NCBI GenBank assembly: GCA_018881555.1
Contig: JACAXG010000169.1
Span: 884,333 to 948,332 of the forward strand
Source of the DNA: Amblyornis subalaris
Lineage: Eukaryota; Chordata; Aves; Passeriformes; Ptilonorhynchidae
Length of the DNA: 64,000 nucleotides
Direction of reading: 5' to 3'
In this document: positions 26,701 through 64,000 of the stretch, piece after piece
Layout of the letters: the number at the start of each line of letters is the position of its first letter
Position numbering within the stretch: position 1 is the first letter of the stretch
Made by a program: the position numbers and the translations under genes
Notes under the pieces: model-generated
Seen by the model: the letters and a program-made list of their open reading frames with translations, nothing else
What the model was told of the DNA's origin: nothing
Databases searched by the model: none

Positions 26701-27719
26701 GGCATGGGGTGCAGCTGTGCCCTGCCTTGCTGCCCATCCAGCCCCTTGGCTGTGGGGCAGAGTGGCAGGGATTCCTCTGGAACCGTGGCCACCAGGATCC
26801 TAACGGGACAGAGGGTGCGAGGGCGTGAGTGGGGACAGTGTCCCTGCTCCGGGCCCCCACTCCGGCTGTAAGTGGGATGAGGTGCTGCCGGCCGTGTCCC
26901 CTGGTCCCCCAGTCCCCACTGAGCTCTGCCAGGGACAGTGGCACTGGGAGGTGACACCCCTCCTCTCCAGCCTTCAGCTGCTGGGCTTTGGGTGGCTTTG
27001 AGCCGGAGCGGGTGTAAACAGGGTGGAGGCAGACTTTGAGCCCTATGGAACTGGCACTGCCATGCTGGGGTGAGGACAAACCAGTTTTGTGTGGCTGCAG
27101 CCCAGCGAGCTCGCCTTTGCCATGCTTCTCATCGGGGGCTCCCGGGTGACCCTCTGTGTGCCCGCAGACGTGTGACCCTGAGGGGAAGGAGGAGGGTGGC
27201 CCATGGGATCTTATCCCAGCCCTCCTCATTTTGGCACGGCTGGTGGTCTCCTGCCAGCGGCGAACAGGGCTCGGACGAGGGCTGGGCTCAGCAGGGTGGG
27301 CCATGGGTCCCAGCAGAGCTCCCTGCTGAGGACCTCTGGGCGTGGTGGGACAGCTCATAACATCGGGTAAGACCTGCAAATGATACGATTTTGTGCCAGT
27401 TGTGTTTTGTCCCAGTAACCCAGCCAGTTATGGGGGTCCAGGGCCCACGCACCCCTCTGTACNTGGCTGGTGAGGCAGCACACCCACGGGGGATGCCCCT
27501 GGGGCAGATGGAGGATTAGAGATGCACCTGGGTTTGCTTCTTTCCAGCTCTGCAGCCTGCAGCACGCACAAGCAGTTAATCCCAGACCACACAGAGCTGG
27601 CTGCTTACCTGGCTGGAGCGGTGCCTGGAGGAGGGAGGGACGTGGGCAAGGTTCCACACCTTGCAGGGCAAGCATCATTGCAAAAATATTTGCAGAAAAA
27701 AGTGCAGCTCCACCCCGAG
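23727..27719. other. Intergenic interval between RNF224 and LRRC26
   Basis: No coding gene was seen. TMEM210 and ANAPC2, which neighbour LRRC26 in mammals, were looked for and not found. An ATTAAA at 25,365-25,370 (+) is the first reasonable poly(A) signal for RNF224, 1.6 kb past its stop. A minisatellite occupies part of the interval. Confidence 0.5.
24948..25200 (+). repeat. ACAGCACCCA minisatellite
   Basis: About fourteen imperfect copies of a 16-18 base unit built on GCACAGCACCCA, followed by words such as CCCATG, CATCCTGT or AAAACAT. The minus-strand frame through it reads as repetitive Cys/Val/Gly/Ala peptide with no gene context. Confidence 0.85.
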
Positions 27720-27971
27720 GAAAACCGGGTTCGGGAGCAGAGCCCGATCCGGGTTTGCAGCCGGCTGAGGCGGGGAATGAACGCGCGTGGCTGCAGGGAG
27801 CCGAGCGCTGCCCCGCACCTCCGGCCGGCACCGCCGCGCTGCGCCCAGGGCACCGGGCACGGGCCGGGGGCCGGGCAGGGCGCGGGGCTCTAGGGAGCCT
27901 AGAAACCTAGGAACCGTGGGGGAACCCCAGCCCCGGAGGTCGGGGAGCCCTCCGTGCCTCCGTGGGCAGCC
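27720..27971 (+). promoter_or_regulatory. LRRC26: LRRC26 CpG-rich promoter and 5' UTR
   Basis: CpG density rises abruptly at about 27,720 and continues into the first coding exon. No TATA box stands out. The transcription start cannot be fixed from the sequence. Confidence 0.5.
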
Positions 27972-28518
27972 ATGGGCTGCTGGAGGGTGCCCGGCCCCGC
28001 GCTGNCCGTGCTGCTGCTGCTGCTGTGCCCGCCGCCCTCGCCAGCCTGCCCGTCCGCCTGCCGCTGCGCCCCGCCGGAGGCGGACTGCGGCGAGCGGGGC
28101 CTCCGCGAGGTGCCCTGGGGCCTCCCGACCAACACCAGCACGCTGTGGCTCGGCTACAACTTCATCACCGTGCTGGGACCGCTCTCCTTCTCCCTGCTGC
28201 CGGGGCTGCGGCTGCTCAGCCTGGCCCACAACCGCCTGGAGCTCATCCACCCCGGGGCGCTGCTGGGGCTCGGGGCGCTGCAGGTGCTGGACCTCAGCCA
28301 CAACCGCCTCACGGTGCTGACCCCCGAGACCTTCCTGCCCCTCACCAGCCTGGCCACGCTCAACCTGGGCAGCAACAGGCTGGGGGAGCTGGAGCCTGGG
28401 ATGCTGAGCGCCTTGCCCCAGCTGCAAGCCCTCCTCCTGCAGGACAACCCCTGGGTGTGCAGCTGCGACATCCTGCCCCTCTGGCGCTGGCTCAGCCACA
28501 ACAGGGAAAAAGTGCGAG
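27972..28518 (+). CDS. LRRC26: LRRC26 coding exon 1
   Basis: Encodes residues 1-182 plus the first base of the next codon. It ends GCGAG followed by the donor gtgagt. It contains the signal peptide, N-cap, leucine-rich repeats and the start of the C-cap. Confidence 0.9.
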
Positions 28519-29641
28519 GTGAGTGCCCAGAGGGCTGTGTCCCCAAGCCCCCCACCCACCCCATGCTGGCTGGCCACCCCACCAGGACACAGCACCCTAG
28601 CTGCCGGCTAGGTGGTCAGTGCCCCTGGGGGTACAGTGAGGGTCCCCAGAACGTGCTCTTAGGCCATGGCAGCTCCTGTGCCCTCATTGTGACCTTGGTC
28701 ACCAGCAGGGATTGCCTGGAAAGGAGGGCTGGGCAACGTCTCAGTGACAGGCACCCAGCGCTGTCCCCAGCAGTGGCACCAGTCTGGTCACATGGAGGGC
28801 AATGGACACCTGAGGGGACAAGAGGAGCGTGTGTGTCAGGGTGGACATCACTGCTGGCCCATCCAGGATGCAGTGCTTTCAGCCCCTTCCCCACAAAGCC
28901 TTCATGACCCTGGTTCTGATCCTGCATTTCTTCCCACTAGAGCCCCAGTGAAAGAGCTCTGCCAGCAAGGTCTCTCCCACCACTGCTGCCCTCTCCTGCT
29001 TGCTTCCAGCTCAGATGTGTGCCTGCAGTCGTGCTGGCTGGGACCTGCTGTGCCCTCTCCAGGCTGGCTGCTCACTGCTCCCCACATTTTTCTTCTGGGA
29101 ACCAGTCCCTCCACCTTGCCTGCCCCATCTGCCATCCTGCCCCAAACCCATTTTCCTGTGCCCACCTCCTCATCCCACTCCCTGGGGCTCAGGATGTAGA
29201 TGAGTCCTGAACCTCACAGCTGCCCTTCTTTGCACCCTGACGTGGGTGATCTTGGTGAACCTGGCTCCCGTCCTCCTGCCCTGGTCCCGTCTGTCCCATC
29301 CAGACCTGCCATCCCCCTGTCCTTGCCACCTGCCTTTCCCAGCTGCCCCGTGTGCCTTCCAGCTCTGCTTTTCTCTTCCAGAGAAGAGTTTGCTCGTCTG
29401 CGCAGCTCCAGAGCAGCTGAACAAGTATCCGATCATGGCCTTTGGGGACGAGTCCTTCCGGCAGTGCCTGGAGACCTCGCTGTCCCCCGAGCACTACATC
29501 ATCTTCTTAATCATCGGACCCTTCTCCTTCATCGCCAGCATCTTCTTCTGCACCTTCCTGGGCTGGCTCATCGTGTTCTACCACAGCGTGCGCAGGCAGT
29601 CCCACTGCTGGAGGAGGCCCCGCACCTGCAGGGTGCACTGA
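27972..29641 (+). CDS. LRRC26: Leucine-rich repeat protein 26, BK channel gamma subunit (gene level)
   Basis: The coding exons 27,972-28,518 and 29,382-29,641 join within a Glu codon to give 268 residues. The domains, in order, are: a signal peptide (1-25, Leu-rich core); an LRR N-cap with cysteines 26, 30, 32 and 39; four leucine-rich repeats; an LRR C-cap beginning NPWVCSC; a single membrane helix (about 221-249); and a short Arg/Cys-rich cytosolic tail. Family knowledge: LRRC26 is an auxiliary gamma subunit that lets BK (KCNMA1) channels open at negative voltage. The human protein has about 334 residues and one more repeat, so this version is shorter. LRRC38, LRRC52 and LRRC55 share this plan; LRRC26 is chosen because it lies tail to tail with GRIN1, as in mammals. 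The ATG at 27,972 starts a proper signal peptide; the frame upstream has only a GTG. The N at 28,005 leaves residue 12 undetermined. Confidence 0.85.
29382..29641 (+). CDS. LRRC26: LRRC26 coding exon 2
   Basis: Begins after a pyrimidine-rich acceptor (tttctcttccag) and restores the frame as GAG. It encodes the rest of the C-cap (C189 and C211), the membrane helix HYIIFLIIGPFSFIASIFF... and the tail ending CRVH before TGA. The 863-base intron and two-exon plan match the mammalian gene. Confidence 0.9.
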
Positions 29642-31174
29642 GGCAGCCCAGCCAGGCTCCAGCCCTGGGCAGGCTGTGCTCCGTGCCCGTCTCCGCCTGG
29701 CTGCACCCTCCTGTTGCAAACACGACCCTGCGGACCAGTGAGAGGAACGTCTGCTCCTGGAACCGCTTTGGGTTTTCTCAGAGTCCCCCGAGATGGTGCC
29801 AAGNTCCCTCTGCCAGGGGGGAGCGGCCTCCAGCTCAGCTCCCTGCAGGGCACGGGCTGTCCTCAGGTTCCCTCGGTGTTTTGGGAGGCTCCCCCAGGCC
29901 ACTCTCAGATGTGCATATCCCCTTCCTGGGGGCGTCCAGGTGATCCTTCTCGCCCTGTGCTGCCCCCTGTGCTGCCCAGGGCCCTCACTGTGCGTTTAGG
30001 ATGCCCCGTGTGCCTCTCCGTGCCTTTAGGTGCAGCCTGGGAGCCCCTGGGTGCATCCCAGGACACNCTGTATTCCTCTGGGTGCCTTTCAGGGCACCCC
30101 GGGGGTCACCATTTTTTTGGTGGAGCCCAGGAGCCTTTGTGTGCCTTTCAGTTTGCCCCGAATCCCTCCCTGGGCCTTTTGGTGCCCAAGGTGCCCCCAG
30201 CAGTCTCTGACTGCCTTCAGTGAGCCCAGCAGCCTCAGTGCACTTATCTGTGCCCTCAAAGCTCCTTGGCTTGGCTTTTCCTGCACCCAGGTGCCATGTT
30301 TGACTTCTGTGTCCTGACAGGCATTGGTTTGCCTTCTGTGTACCCCAGAGCTCTCTGTGTGCCTCTTGGTGCACCTCTGTGAGGTTTTGGAGCATTCCAA
30401 AGCCTTCATTGGTCTTTCAGACTACCCCAGACCTTTCCGGGTGCCGCCCAAGGACAGGACCAGTTGCAAAATGTTCCTTTTGGTAGTTTTTTTCCATCGA
30501 GTCAGGAATGCTGAAAAGGCTCAGCCAACAACCAAGGTCTAGGGTGAGGCTGAAGTTTAGGGTAAGGGCCAGGAAGAGCTTTGAGCTCCCACTGATGTGG
30601 TTCTGCACAGGAGCTGCCAAAGGATGGGTGAGGCTCCCAGTGTTTTCTTCCTCAATAGCTNTTCCCTAGGCTAAAACTCATCCCAGGCCAAGGCCTTGGG
30701 TTAGCTCAGTGATGGGAGGGGGGACAAACAAGTCCGTGTGGGTTTACAGCACAGAGCTGCAGCCCTGGATGCTGCCTTACCTCCCATCACCCACAAAACA
30801 GGGTTGGGGCTGCCCCTGCACCTCCTGCCCTGCCACCTCCTGTCCTTCCCCCTCCTGCCCTTCCCTGGCAAATGCTGCTGGACATGCTCAGTGAGTGTGC
30901 TGGGAGATGGCCTGGAAGGATCTGGAGCTGNGCTCCAGAGGAAAGCACCAGCTGGGGCGACAAAAACATCTTTCAAGGAGGTGNAACAGCCCTTTTTGGC
31001 CTCATCTCTGGCCCACTGCAGGAAGATCAGAGCCACAATGNGATGGCTGTGACCACCAGCGTGCCCTTCTTCAATCTCCTGCCCATGCAAGAGCTGCAGG
31101 ACCAGCCAGGGACGTGGCAGGAGCTGGTGCATCCTTTGGCAGGCTCTTGGCAAGGGTTCGGTAAATCACACATA
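29642..31174 (+). other. LRRC26: LRRC26 3' UTR and flank, partly repetitive
   Basis: No further coding exon was found. Between about 29,985 and 30,430 the phrase TGTGCCTTTC/TTGGTGC recurs every 40-70 bases, which looks like an old, degraded tandem repeat. The 3' UTR could run to the AATAAA at 31,175. Confidence 0.45.
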
Positions 31175-31180
31175 AATAAA
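31175..31180 (+). terminator. LRRC26: Candidate LRRC26 poly(A) signal
   Basis: AATAAA (within ATAAATAAA), the first canonical signal on this strand after the LRRC26 stop, 1.5 kb downstream. Confidence 0.5.
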
Positions 31181-31214
31181 CCAAATCTCACCTCACTTGT
31201 GGCTTGCTTCCATT

Positions 31215-31220
31215 TTTATT
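31215..31220 (-). terminator. GRIN1: Candidate distal GRIN1 poly(A) signal
   Basis: TTTATT on the plus strand reads AATAAA on the GRIN1 strand, about 2.5 kb past the stop codon. It faces the plus-strand signal at 31,175 with only 34 bases between them. Confidence 0.35.
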
Positions 31221-32130
31221 TTCAAGAGAGAAACCAAGCCAGTGTGCTGCTAAATCGCCACAGATGCCACATGGCCACTTCCTCCTCTGTTTGTGGGGCC
31301 AGGGGGCTGCAGGGAGCTGCTGGAAGCAGCAGCTGCTCCAGTGCTGCCAGCCCTGCACCTGGGCCTCTGCCAAGCATCATCATCTTGCCTTTCCCAGGAG
31401 CAANCCCAGCTCTCCCAGACCCTCTCCAGTGACAGCATCCAGTTGTTCCCGAGAAGGCCTGGCCTTCCCACTTGGAGTTAGGACCTTGTTTGTCACCTGG
31501 CATGGCCACCTGAACCCTGCTCCTGCTCTCAGACCATGCCGAGGCTGAGCCCCCGTGGAGGCTGGGCTGGTGGTCTCAGCACATGCTGTGAAGGGGTGAA
31601 GTTCCTTCAGTTCAGCCTTGGGGGACCTTCCTGTTTTGTGGATCCCTCGATGGACCTCCCTATGGATGGGCTGATGTGTGGGGACTTCCCCAATGCCTTC
31701 ATCCCTGCANTCTGTTCTCTGTCCCCACAGGCTGGCCCCACTGGCAGTGCCCCACGCTGGCTCCCAGGAGATGGGGAGCCCAGCATCGGCAGGGGACTGT
31801 TTACCCCGGGATGGAGGTGGGGCAGGGCCATCGGCCATGGTGCTGNTGTTTGGACAGTTCCAGACTGTCCCCATCCCCTCGCTGCAGGGCCTGTCCCCCA
31901 CCCTGGCCGTTCAGGCCGTCTCTCAGCTGGGTATCCCAGAATGGTGATGCCCCTCCCCTCCCAGTCTCTTCTACAGCTCCTGGCCTTTCTCCCTGCTGGC
32001 TTCTCCATCCCTTCCTGTCCCTCCACTGTTTGCAGACCCTGCAGCAGGGCTGGGTGAGGCTCTGATTCACTACAGGGCTCCCTGCCAGCTTCGCCAGAAG
32101 TCAGAGACAGAAAGAGGCACACAGGTGTGG

Positions 32131-32136
32131 AATAAA
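32131..32136 (+). terminator. Second plus-strand AATAAA
   Basis: A canonical hexamer that could serve as a distal LRRC26 signal. It lies just left of the minus-strand AGTAAA described next. Confidence 0.3.
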
Positions 32137-32159
32137 CCACTTCATGATCCAGTCTAGAC

Positions 32160-32165
32160 TTTACT
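32160..32165 (-). terminator. GRIN1: Candidate proximal GRIN1 poly(A) signal (AGTAAA)
   Basis: TTTACT on the plus strand reads AGTAAA, a known weaker variant, on the GRIN1 strand. It would give a 3' UTR of about 1.6 kb, nearer to the mammalian length than the distal site. AT-richness around 32,130-32,215 is consistent with a 3' end. Confidence 0.35.
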
Positions 32166-32169
32166 GAGC

Positions 32170-33766
32170 TCTTGCAAAAACTTGGTATTAATGTAACATT
32201 GACGTATAAAGTAGAATGGGTCCGATTTCTCAGCTNGAGCTAGATGAACTCGATGGAGCCACAGCAGTCATGGGGCGATGTCACAGACCTCAGCTGCCGC
32301 CTGAACGCCCTGCCCGTGGGGCTGCTGCCCGCGGGGGCAGCCCGGGGCGGGGGCAGGCAGTTCGTGCCGCTGGGGCTCGGTACCACGGTGCGGGTGGGGT
32401 TTCCGCGTTGGCGGGGGCCGGGGTGTGATGCTGCCCGTGCACGTGCGGTAGCCGCTCCTCGCCAGCCCGGCCGGTGCCGGTGCCGGTGCCGGTGCTGCCC
32501 CGGGGCCGGTGTCTCCTCGCCCCCGTCGGCGCCCACGGGAGGATGCTCGGGGCGCTGCCCCGCGGGCGTGGGAGTCTGAGGAGAGGAAGGTGCGGGGAGG
32601 AACGGAGCCAGCCTGGCTCGTTTGCTTTCCTTCTCCCGAGNCGGGGTCTGGTTTCCACGTCTCCAGGTTCAGGCAGACGCAGCGCCCTCAGCCGGGGCTT
32701 CGGGGCTGCCGCGGGAGCTGCTGACAGGCTCGAACTGCAGGTGAGGGTGGCAGGGAAGCCGCCGGTGCTGGCCGTGGTGCCCCGACAGTGCAGACAGGCG
32801 GGGTGGCACCGCAGCAAGCCATGGCCAGCCGGCAGCATCTCTCCTTGCATTGCTGGTGCTGAGGCAGTGTGGAGCTGGGGTAGAGGTCAGTGCAACCATC
32901 CAGAGCCATTTCCCGTGGAGAATTCCTGGCNGGGAGAGCTGCTGTGTGAGTGCTACATGCTGGCCGTGGCCAGGTCCTGGGGATGTCTTCTGTGCAGGAG
33001 AGGTGGGAGCCGGGATCTTGGCTGNGAGCACGTTGTGGGCTCCGGAGTACCTTGGTTAGCACAGGGGCGTGGGCTGCGGGGCGGGCGCTCTCCTGCTGCA
33101 GCCGGACCGCGGGCAGGAGCCGAGTCACAGCCACGGGCCGACGGGAGGGGAGGGGAGGGAAGAGGGTCCATCCCTGTCGAGNAGCAGAGCACACATCTTC
33201 CAGCCCCTGGGGCAGACGGGAGGGTCACTCGGCACAGCAGGAACGTGTGCCCAACCCGCCGAACCGCGCCGGCTGCTCCAGCTGCTCAGGACCTTGGCAC
33301 GTTGCACTGGAGCCCTGCAGGTGGTGGGAGACGCGGGGCACACGTCTCAGGGGCCGTGGGTGTGCTCGGAAGGCTGCAGCCTGCAGGGTTAAGCACGTGT
33401 TTGTGGTCTGGCACCAGCGCTCTTCCCTGCTACCATGGGAGAGCAGGCACCGTGTGCCTTCCGCAGTCCTTTCCCCTTGCGCGGAGCCAGTCAGTGGCAA
33501 TTCTGATTATCGTGGCACTGTTTGGAAGCAACTATCTCTGTACAGTGAAGTCCAAACCATGTCCTGGTTCTGCCGTGCTTCCTGGGGCACGAGCATGGCA
33601 GCAGGCCTAGGAAGGGAGGGAGATATACAATGGAGTCACTGTGTATGGATGAAGGATGCTTTCCTCCCATCTCACCCGGAAGAACCCATCAGTGTCCCTT
33701 GAAAGGCAGTCCTGGCTGTGCCTTCCTACTGTGTTGGGCAAGGACTGATGGCCCTCGGGGAGAAGG
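32170..33766 (-). other. GRIN1: GRIN1 3' UTR (probable)
   Basis: The sequence after the GRIN1 stop has no other gene signal. It is strongly GC- and CpG-rich at 32,280-32,720 and 33,060-33,380. The GC-rich frames here are not family-like on either strand. Confidence 0.45.
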
Positions 33767-60056
<26,290 letters not shown>

Positions 60057-62842
60057 CTGCAAGGAAGAACAAGAGCTCAACACACACTGTGGGGTTGTCA
60101 GCCAGGCTTGCAGGGACAGGGCTGGGATCACAAAGTCACTTTGGGGAGACCTCTGGGACCTGCACTCCTTCCTTCTGGCTGGGAAGCAAACCTTGGATAT
60201 GATTCTGTACCTCTCTGTGGTTAAGGCAGAGCGTGGCAAAGAGGGTTTTCTGCTTTGTGGTCCATAAGTGCACACTGAAGAAAAGCCCATCGGGCCAAGA
60301 GTGGCCAGCAGTGTTCAGTGCAAATATAGCCTTGCCTTTTCACCTTTTAAAATAATTACTGAGCAATGGACATCAAAGAGAAAAAGAATTCCCTTCAGAA
60401 GGCAAGAGNCAGGTACAGGCAGCTGTATATTAGTTATTTGCCATGGGAGAAGTTCAGAAAGGCAGTTTTATAACATGCTCCCTGGCTGTTTCTAGGTCAG
60501 CCTGTTCTGCAGCAGCAGGAGGCAGCTCTGGACCCGTGCCCCAGCAAACCTCTCTGATTTGGTTAAAGACATCGTTATGGTTGGGTGATTGTGCAAGAGC
60601 AATTCCAGCCTAATTAAGTACAGCACTCTTAGGGGAGCAATTGGACCAAAAGCTGGAGCTGACAGAGAGCTTTCAAACAACTGCAGCCTTTCCAAAAGGC
60701 CCTAGAGTCAAATATTAGGAAGTGAAAGTGCTCATGCTCAGCATGGATCCTGCTTGACAGCCCAGCCGTGTGCTGGAGGGAGGCTGGAGCCTGAACAGGA
60801 GAGGACAAAAATAAAGCACCATAATATTTCTTCCTCTAAGGCTGAGATGTTGCCTGGACCAAACAGGGCTTGTCCAGACCTGACTATCCAGAGACCGGAC
60901 CCAGCAGGGGCCAGAAATGCCCTGAATGGGCCAAGGTAATTCCCACTGCAAAGGAAGAGGCATTGTGTCCCCCATGGACACACCCAGCAGGGACAGACAC
61001 ACCAAACAGAGCCTGTTCCTCACACTGAACCACTGATAATGTCAAACCAGACCATGAAAAGCATAGAAAAGAGTGCAAACTCCCTGCTGTGCTCNGGGCT
61101 CCCTGCACAGGGCCAGCAGCTCCCTGCTCCCGCCCCAGCCCACACACGGGAATGACGGAGGCAGCAGCAGAGCCACCACAGCACTGGGAACAGCTCCTCA
61201 TTCCTGGGACACTGAGGAAACAGCGGGTGTTCAATCAAAGGAGGAAGCAATCCCAGAGAGCCACAAAGANCATCTCTGAGTGTGACTGATACAAACACCA
61301 CAGGAAGAGCAGGAGAAGCACAGCTCATCCCACAAGACCAGCACTAACCCACAGGGCTGGGGAGAAGCCCCACGGGAACAAACAATGGAAGGACAACCAT
61401 GGTCTCCACACTGACACGGTGATCAAGATCTCTTTGGAGCCAGCAGAGATGCCCAGGAATTTCCAGGTCCAGCTCCACAGCTTGGGCCAGGGGCACACCA
61501 TCTGAATCTAAGCGTTTTTAATTTTTAACCCCCGAGCATTTTTAATTGCTTTAAGGAAAGCCAGGGAACATGAAAATGGAAGTAGAAAAAAAAATTCGGG
61601 AGAGAGCTGAAAAAAGAACAGAATAGCCAATATTAAAAAAAAAGAAATCAGAAAGTCACAGATTAAAAAATCAAAATTCTATGGAATTCTTTCAATCCCT
61701 TTTTGAAATGAAGAAAATATTTTAAATTTCAGTATATTGCATCAAATTATTTTCTAGTTTCTCAAATACCTTGCAAAAATGGTGTTTAAACTGATCATGG
61801 CTTTCCTAAGTATTGTGAATGCTTATCACTGTGTTCAGAGGAACAATTTGCTGCAAGGTTGTTGGGGGGCAACTTGGTTTAACAGTTCAGGCAAATTTGC
61901 TTTCTGAGGTGATACCAAGAGGGTCATGGACAGGCTCTGGTGGTACCTCAGCTCCTGGATCACCAATTTGTGGTTTTTAAACAGGATAATGAGGAGTAAT
62001 TCATGGCAAGTGCCAAGCTGAGATCTCAGGATGAGCACTCACGGTCTGTGCTCGGCTTTAGGAGCACCTGGGACTCCTGAGCACCTCTGCAAGGCCCAAA
62101 GATTGGCAGAAACATGAAAGTAGAGTCCCCCAAAGGTTCACATGTCCCACTTGTGATGTGCAGAGGCAGGTGAGANTTNGACTTTGTGTGATTTGATATC
62201 CCNCATCCCAGCACAGGCATCCCACAGGTCCCTGTCACACCCCTCTGACACCCAGCATGGAGCTCTCCTGGACATGGACACGTGGCTGTACTGCAGAGGA
62301 TGTGGATGCAATGATTTATGCATCCTCATTACCCATTTTTAGGCAAATAACTGTTAAAAAAGACCTGTTTTTCTAGCACAGCCTCTGTGAGACACCCAGC
62401 ACGGCGTGTGGGCTCCCTCAGCCGCACCAGCTCTGACCCTGGTGTGCTGCTCCAAGCACTCGAACTCGGGGCTGTCATGGGTCATCACCCCCTCCCCTCG
62501 GATCAGGAAAAGCTGCTCCTCATTACAATTCAGCAGTTGGCCTTGTGAGATGTTTTGCAGGATCCTCCTCCCTTGCTCTCCCCTGAGTGTGCTCTGGAGT
62601 GTGAGCNTGGGAATGGCTCCCACCAACCCCAGCCTGCGGCAAAACCTCCCCACAGCCCACCCAAACCTGAGTGCTCAGCCCTGTGCTTCCTCACTTCCTT
62701 CTAGTCCTGCAAAAAGCAGTAAATACTGGCTGGGGGCAAATCCAGGTGTCCAAGCTCAGCACAAACCCNGGGGGCTGGAGCCAAAACACACCTGGAGTGA
62801 GCGTGGTGGGGAGGATGGGGACAGCTCCTGAGGNGTNNGGAG

Positions 62843-63025
62843 GCCCTGGCACAGGTTGCCCAGAGGAGCTGTGGCTGCCCCATCCCTGGGAGTGNCCAAG
62901 GCCANGTTGGATGGGNCTTGGAGCAACCTGGGATAGTGGAAGGTGTCCATGGCAGGAGGTGGGACTGGATGGACTTTAAGGTCTCTTCCCACCCAAACCA
63001 GTCTGGGANTCTGTGATGCTTCTAT
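62843..63025 (+). mobile_element. CR1 LINE 3' end fragment
   Basis: Follows the CR1 3' region: 'caggttgcccagaggagctgtgg', 'ctgccccatccctggga', 'ggttggatggg', 'caacctggg-tagtggaaggtgtcc', then 'tttaaggtctcttcccacccaaacca'. Antisense to GRIN1, in intron 3. Confidence 0.93.
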
Positions 63026-63960
63026 GTGGGGTCAGGACTTGAGAACTGCAAATTATTGGTTGATGCAAGTACATCCAAAGAGGAGCTGTTTGAGCAGATC
63101 ATGTGTGTGTGTGTGTGAAAGCACAGACTGTGCATGTTCCTGTACATGCCAGAGCATGGGAGTGCATCCACCCCTGCAGGGAACGTGCTGGGTGCTGCAG
63201 TCCCTGTGCACAGCCTGCACGTGGCTGTGGCCGTGCCTTGCCTGGGGGAGAGCAGTGTGGGTGCCTATGGATGGGGATTTTATCCACAGGGAAAAGGGCG
63301 TGGCTGGGGGGCCACCAGGCAGTGCACGTGTGTCACACCAGGGCCATGTGCAGGTCCCTGAGGGAAGGGTTTGTTGCCTTCTCCACNCCTGTCTGCCTGA
63401 GGGCTCATCCCAGCTCATGGTCCACGGCTGGTGGAGTAATTTTTTCTACAGGCTTAGGGGACCAGTGTGCTTTTCCATCATTACCTCTGGCAGTGTGGTC
63501 AGTCCCCCTTCCAGCAATGCACTCCCAAACTGAGCTGCCTGGGAAATTTCAAAGAGATTGACGGAGATCCCAATCCATAAAGCTCCTGTGAAATTAGTAA
63601 AATTCACCGGCTGGGTATGACAAAGAAGCATTGGCCAGTGTCTGCATGGAAGGAGCNTGCCCACTGCCCCACGGGACAGCTGTGGATGTGGGAGGTGGCT
63701 GAGACAGCTCTGCCACAGCTCAGGCGTCTGCAGGGAGGGATTTGGGGGCAGAGGGATGGGGAGCTCAGGCTCGAATGCACTGTCTGCCATTCCCTGCAGT
63801 GCAAAGGACGGGGCAGCCTCTGGGGAGTGGCCCCTGTGCAGTGGTGGGGCTGCCCTGTCCGGCTTCCAGCTGGAATCCTGGGAGCCTGGGGGGATCTGCT
63901 GGGCTCAGTGGGCTCCATCACTCCACTGCCCTGGTCTGCTCTGGCACATTCCAGCCTGCC

Positions 63961-64000
63961 CTGCTGAGGGTTGTCCTGCCCTGCTGAGGGTTGTCCTGCC
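63961..64000 (+). repeat. 20-base tandem duplication at the window edge
   Basis: Two exact copies of CTGCTGAGGGTTGTCCTGCC run to the last base, so the array may continue to the right. Confidence 0.85.

Larger units (their letters stand above)
60057..64000 (-). other. GRIN1: GRIN1 intron 3 (partial)
   Basis: No match to exon 3 (SYTAGFYRIPVLG...) was found on the minus strand up to the window edge. The segment includes an AT-rich stretch at 61,500-62,050 and a CR1 fragment. Exons 1-3 are expected to the right of the window. Confidence 0.7.

Noticed and set aside
23727..27719. TMEM210, ANAPC2 or RNF208 between RNF224 and LRRC26
   Set aside because: Looked for because of mammalian gene order. 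No frame on either strand resembles them.
63446..63790. Candidate GRIN1 exon 3 on the minus strand
   Set aside because: The translation with two NFT sequons looked protein-like, but it does not match the SYTAGFYRIPVLG region of GluN1 and lacks suitable splice sites.

Overview
The window is a stretch of vertebrate nuclear DNA, almost certainly from a bird: it is GC-rich and gene-compact, carries three CR1 LINE 3' ends (typical of birds and other sauropsids), and holds single-copy genes that in mammals lie together at the GRIN1 locus (human 9q34.3). It is a draft assembly, with one 120-base gap at the left end and isolated single N bases throughout. No bacterial, phage, CRISPR or viral element was seen.

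Layout. About 1-15.4 kb is intergenic, with a CpG-rich left edge beside the gap, an AT-rich block near 2.0-2.6 kb and simple repeats. A degenerate minisatellite (15.40-15.93 kb) leads into a CpG-rich promoter and probable noncoding exon of CYSRT1, whose single coding exon is at 16,811-17,194 (+). A second CpG island (19.1-19.8 kb) and a CR1 element precede RNF224 (23,220-23,726, +). After a gene-free interval with a cytosine-rich minisatellite comes LRRC26 (two coding exons, 27,972-29,641, +).

The right half (33.8-60.1 kb) is the minus-strand GRIN1 gene for the GluN1 NMDA-receptor subunit. All 19 exons from mammalian exon 4 to exon 22 were placed at base resolution. They join in frame to 2,370 bp without the N1 cassette (789 residues plus stop) and 2,433 bp with it. 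Exons 1-3 (about 131 residues) lie beyond the right edge. The alternative cassettes N1 (exon 5), C1 (exon 21) and C2' (last exon) are present. The mammalian C2 cassette was not found.

LRRC26 and GRIN1 converge tail to tail, with facing poly(A) signals between 31.2 and 32.2 kb. The most interesting sequence here is noncoding: AT-rich islands sit around the alternative GRIN1 exons and carry recognisable splicing motifs, with three UGCAUG hexamers downstream of N1 and three UAGG motifs in or at the edge of C1. CYSRT1, RNF224 and LRRC26 show no functional link to GRIN1 beyond position. No wholly new system was found.
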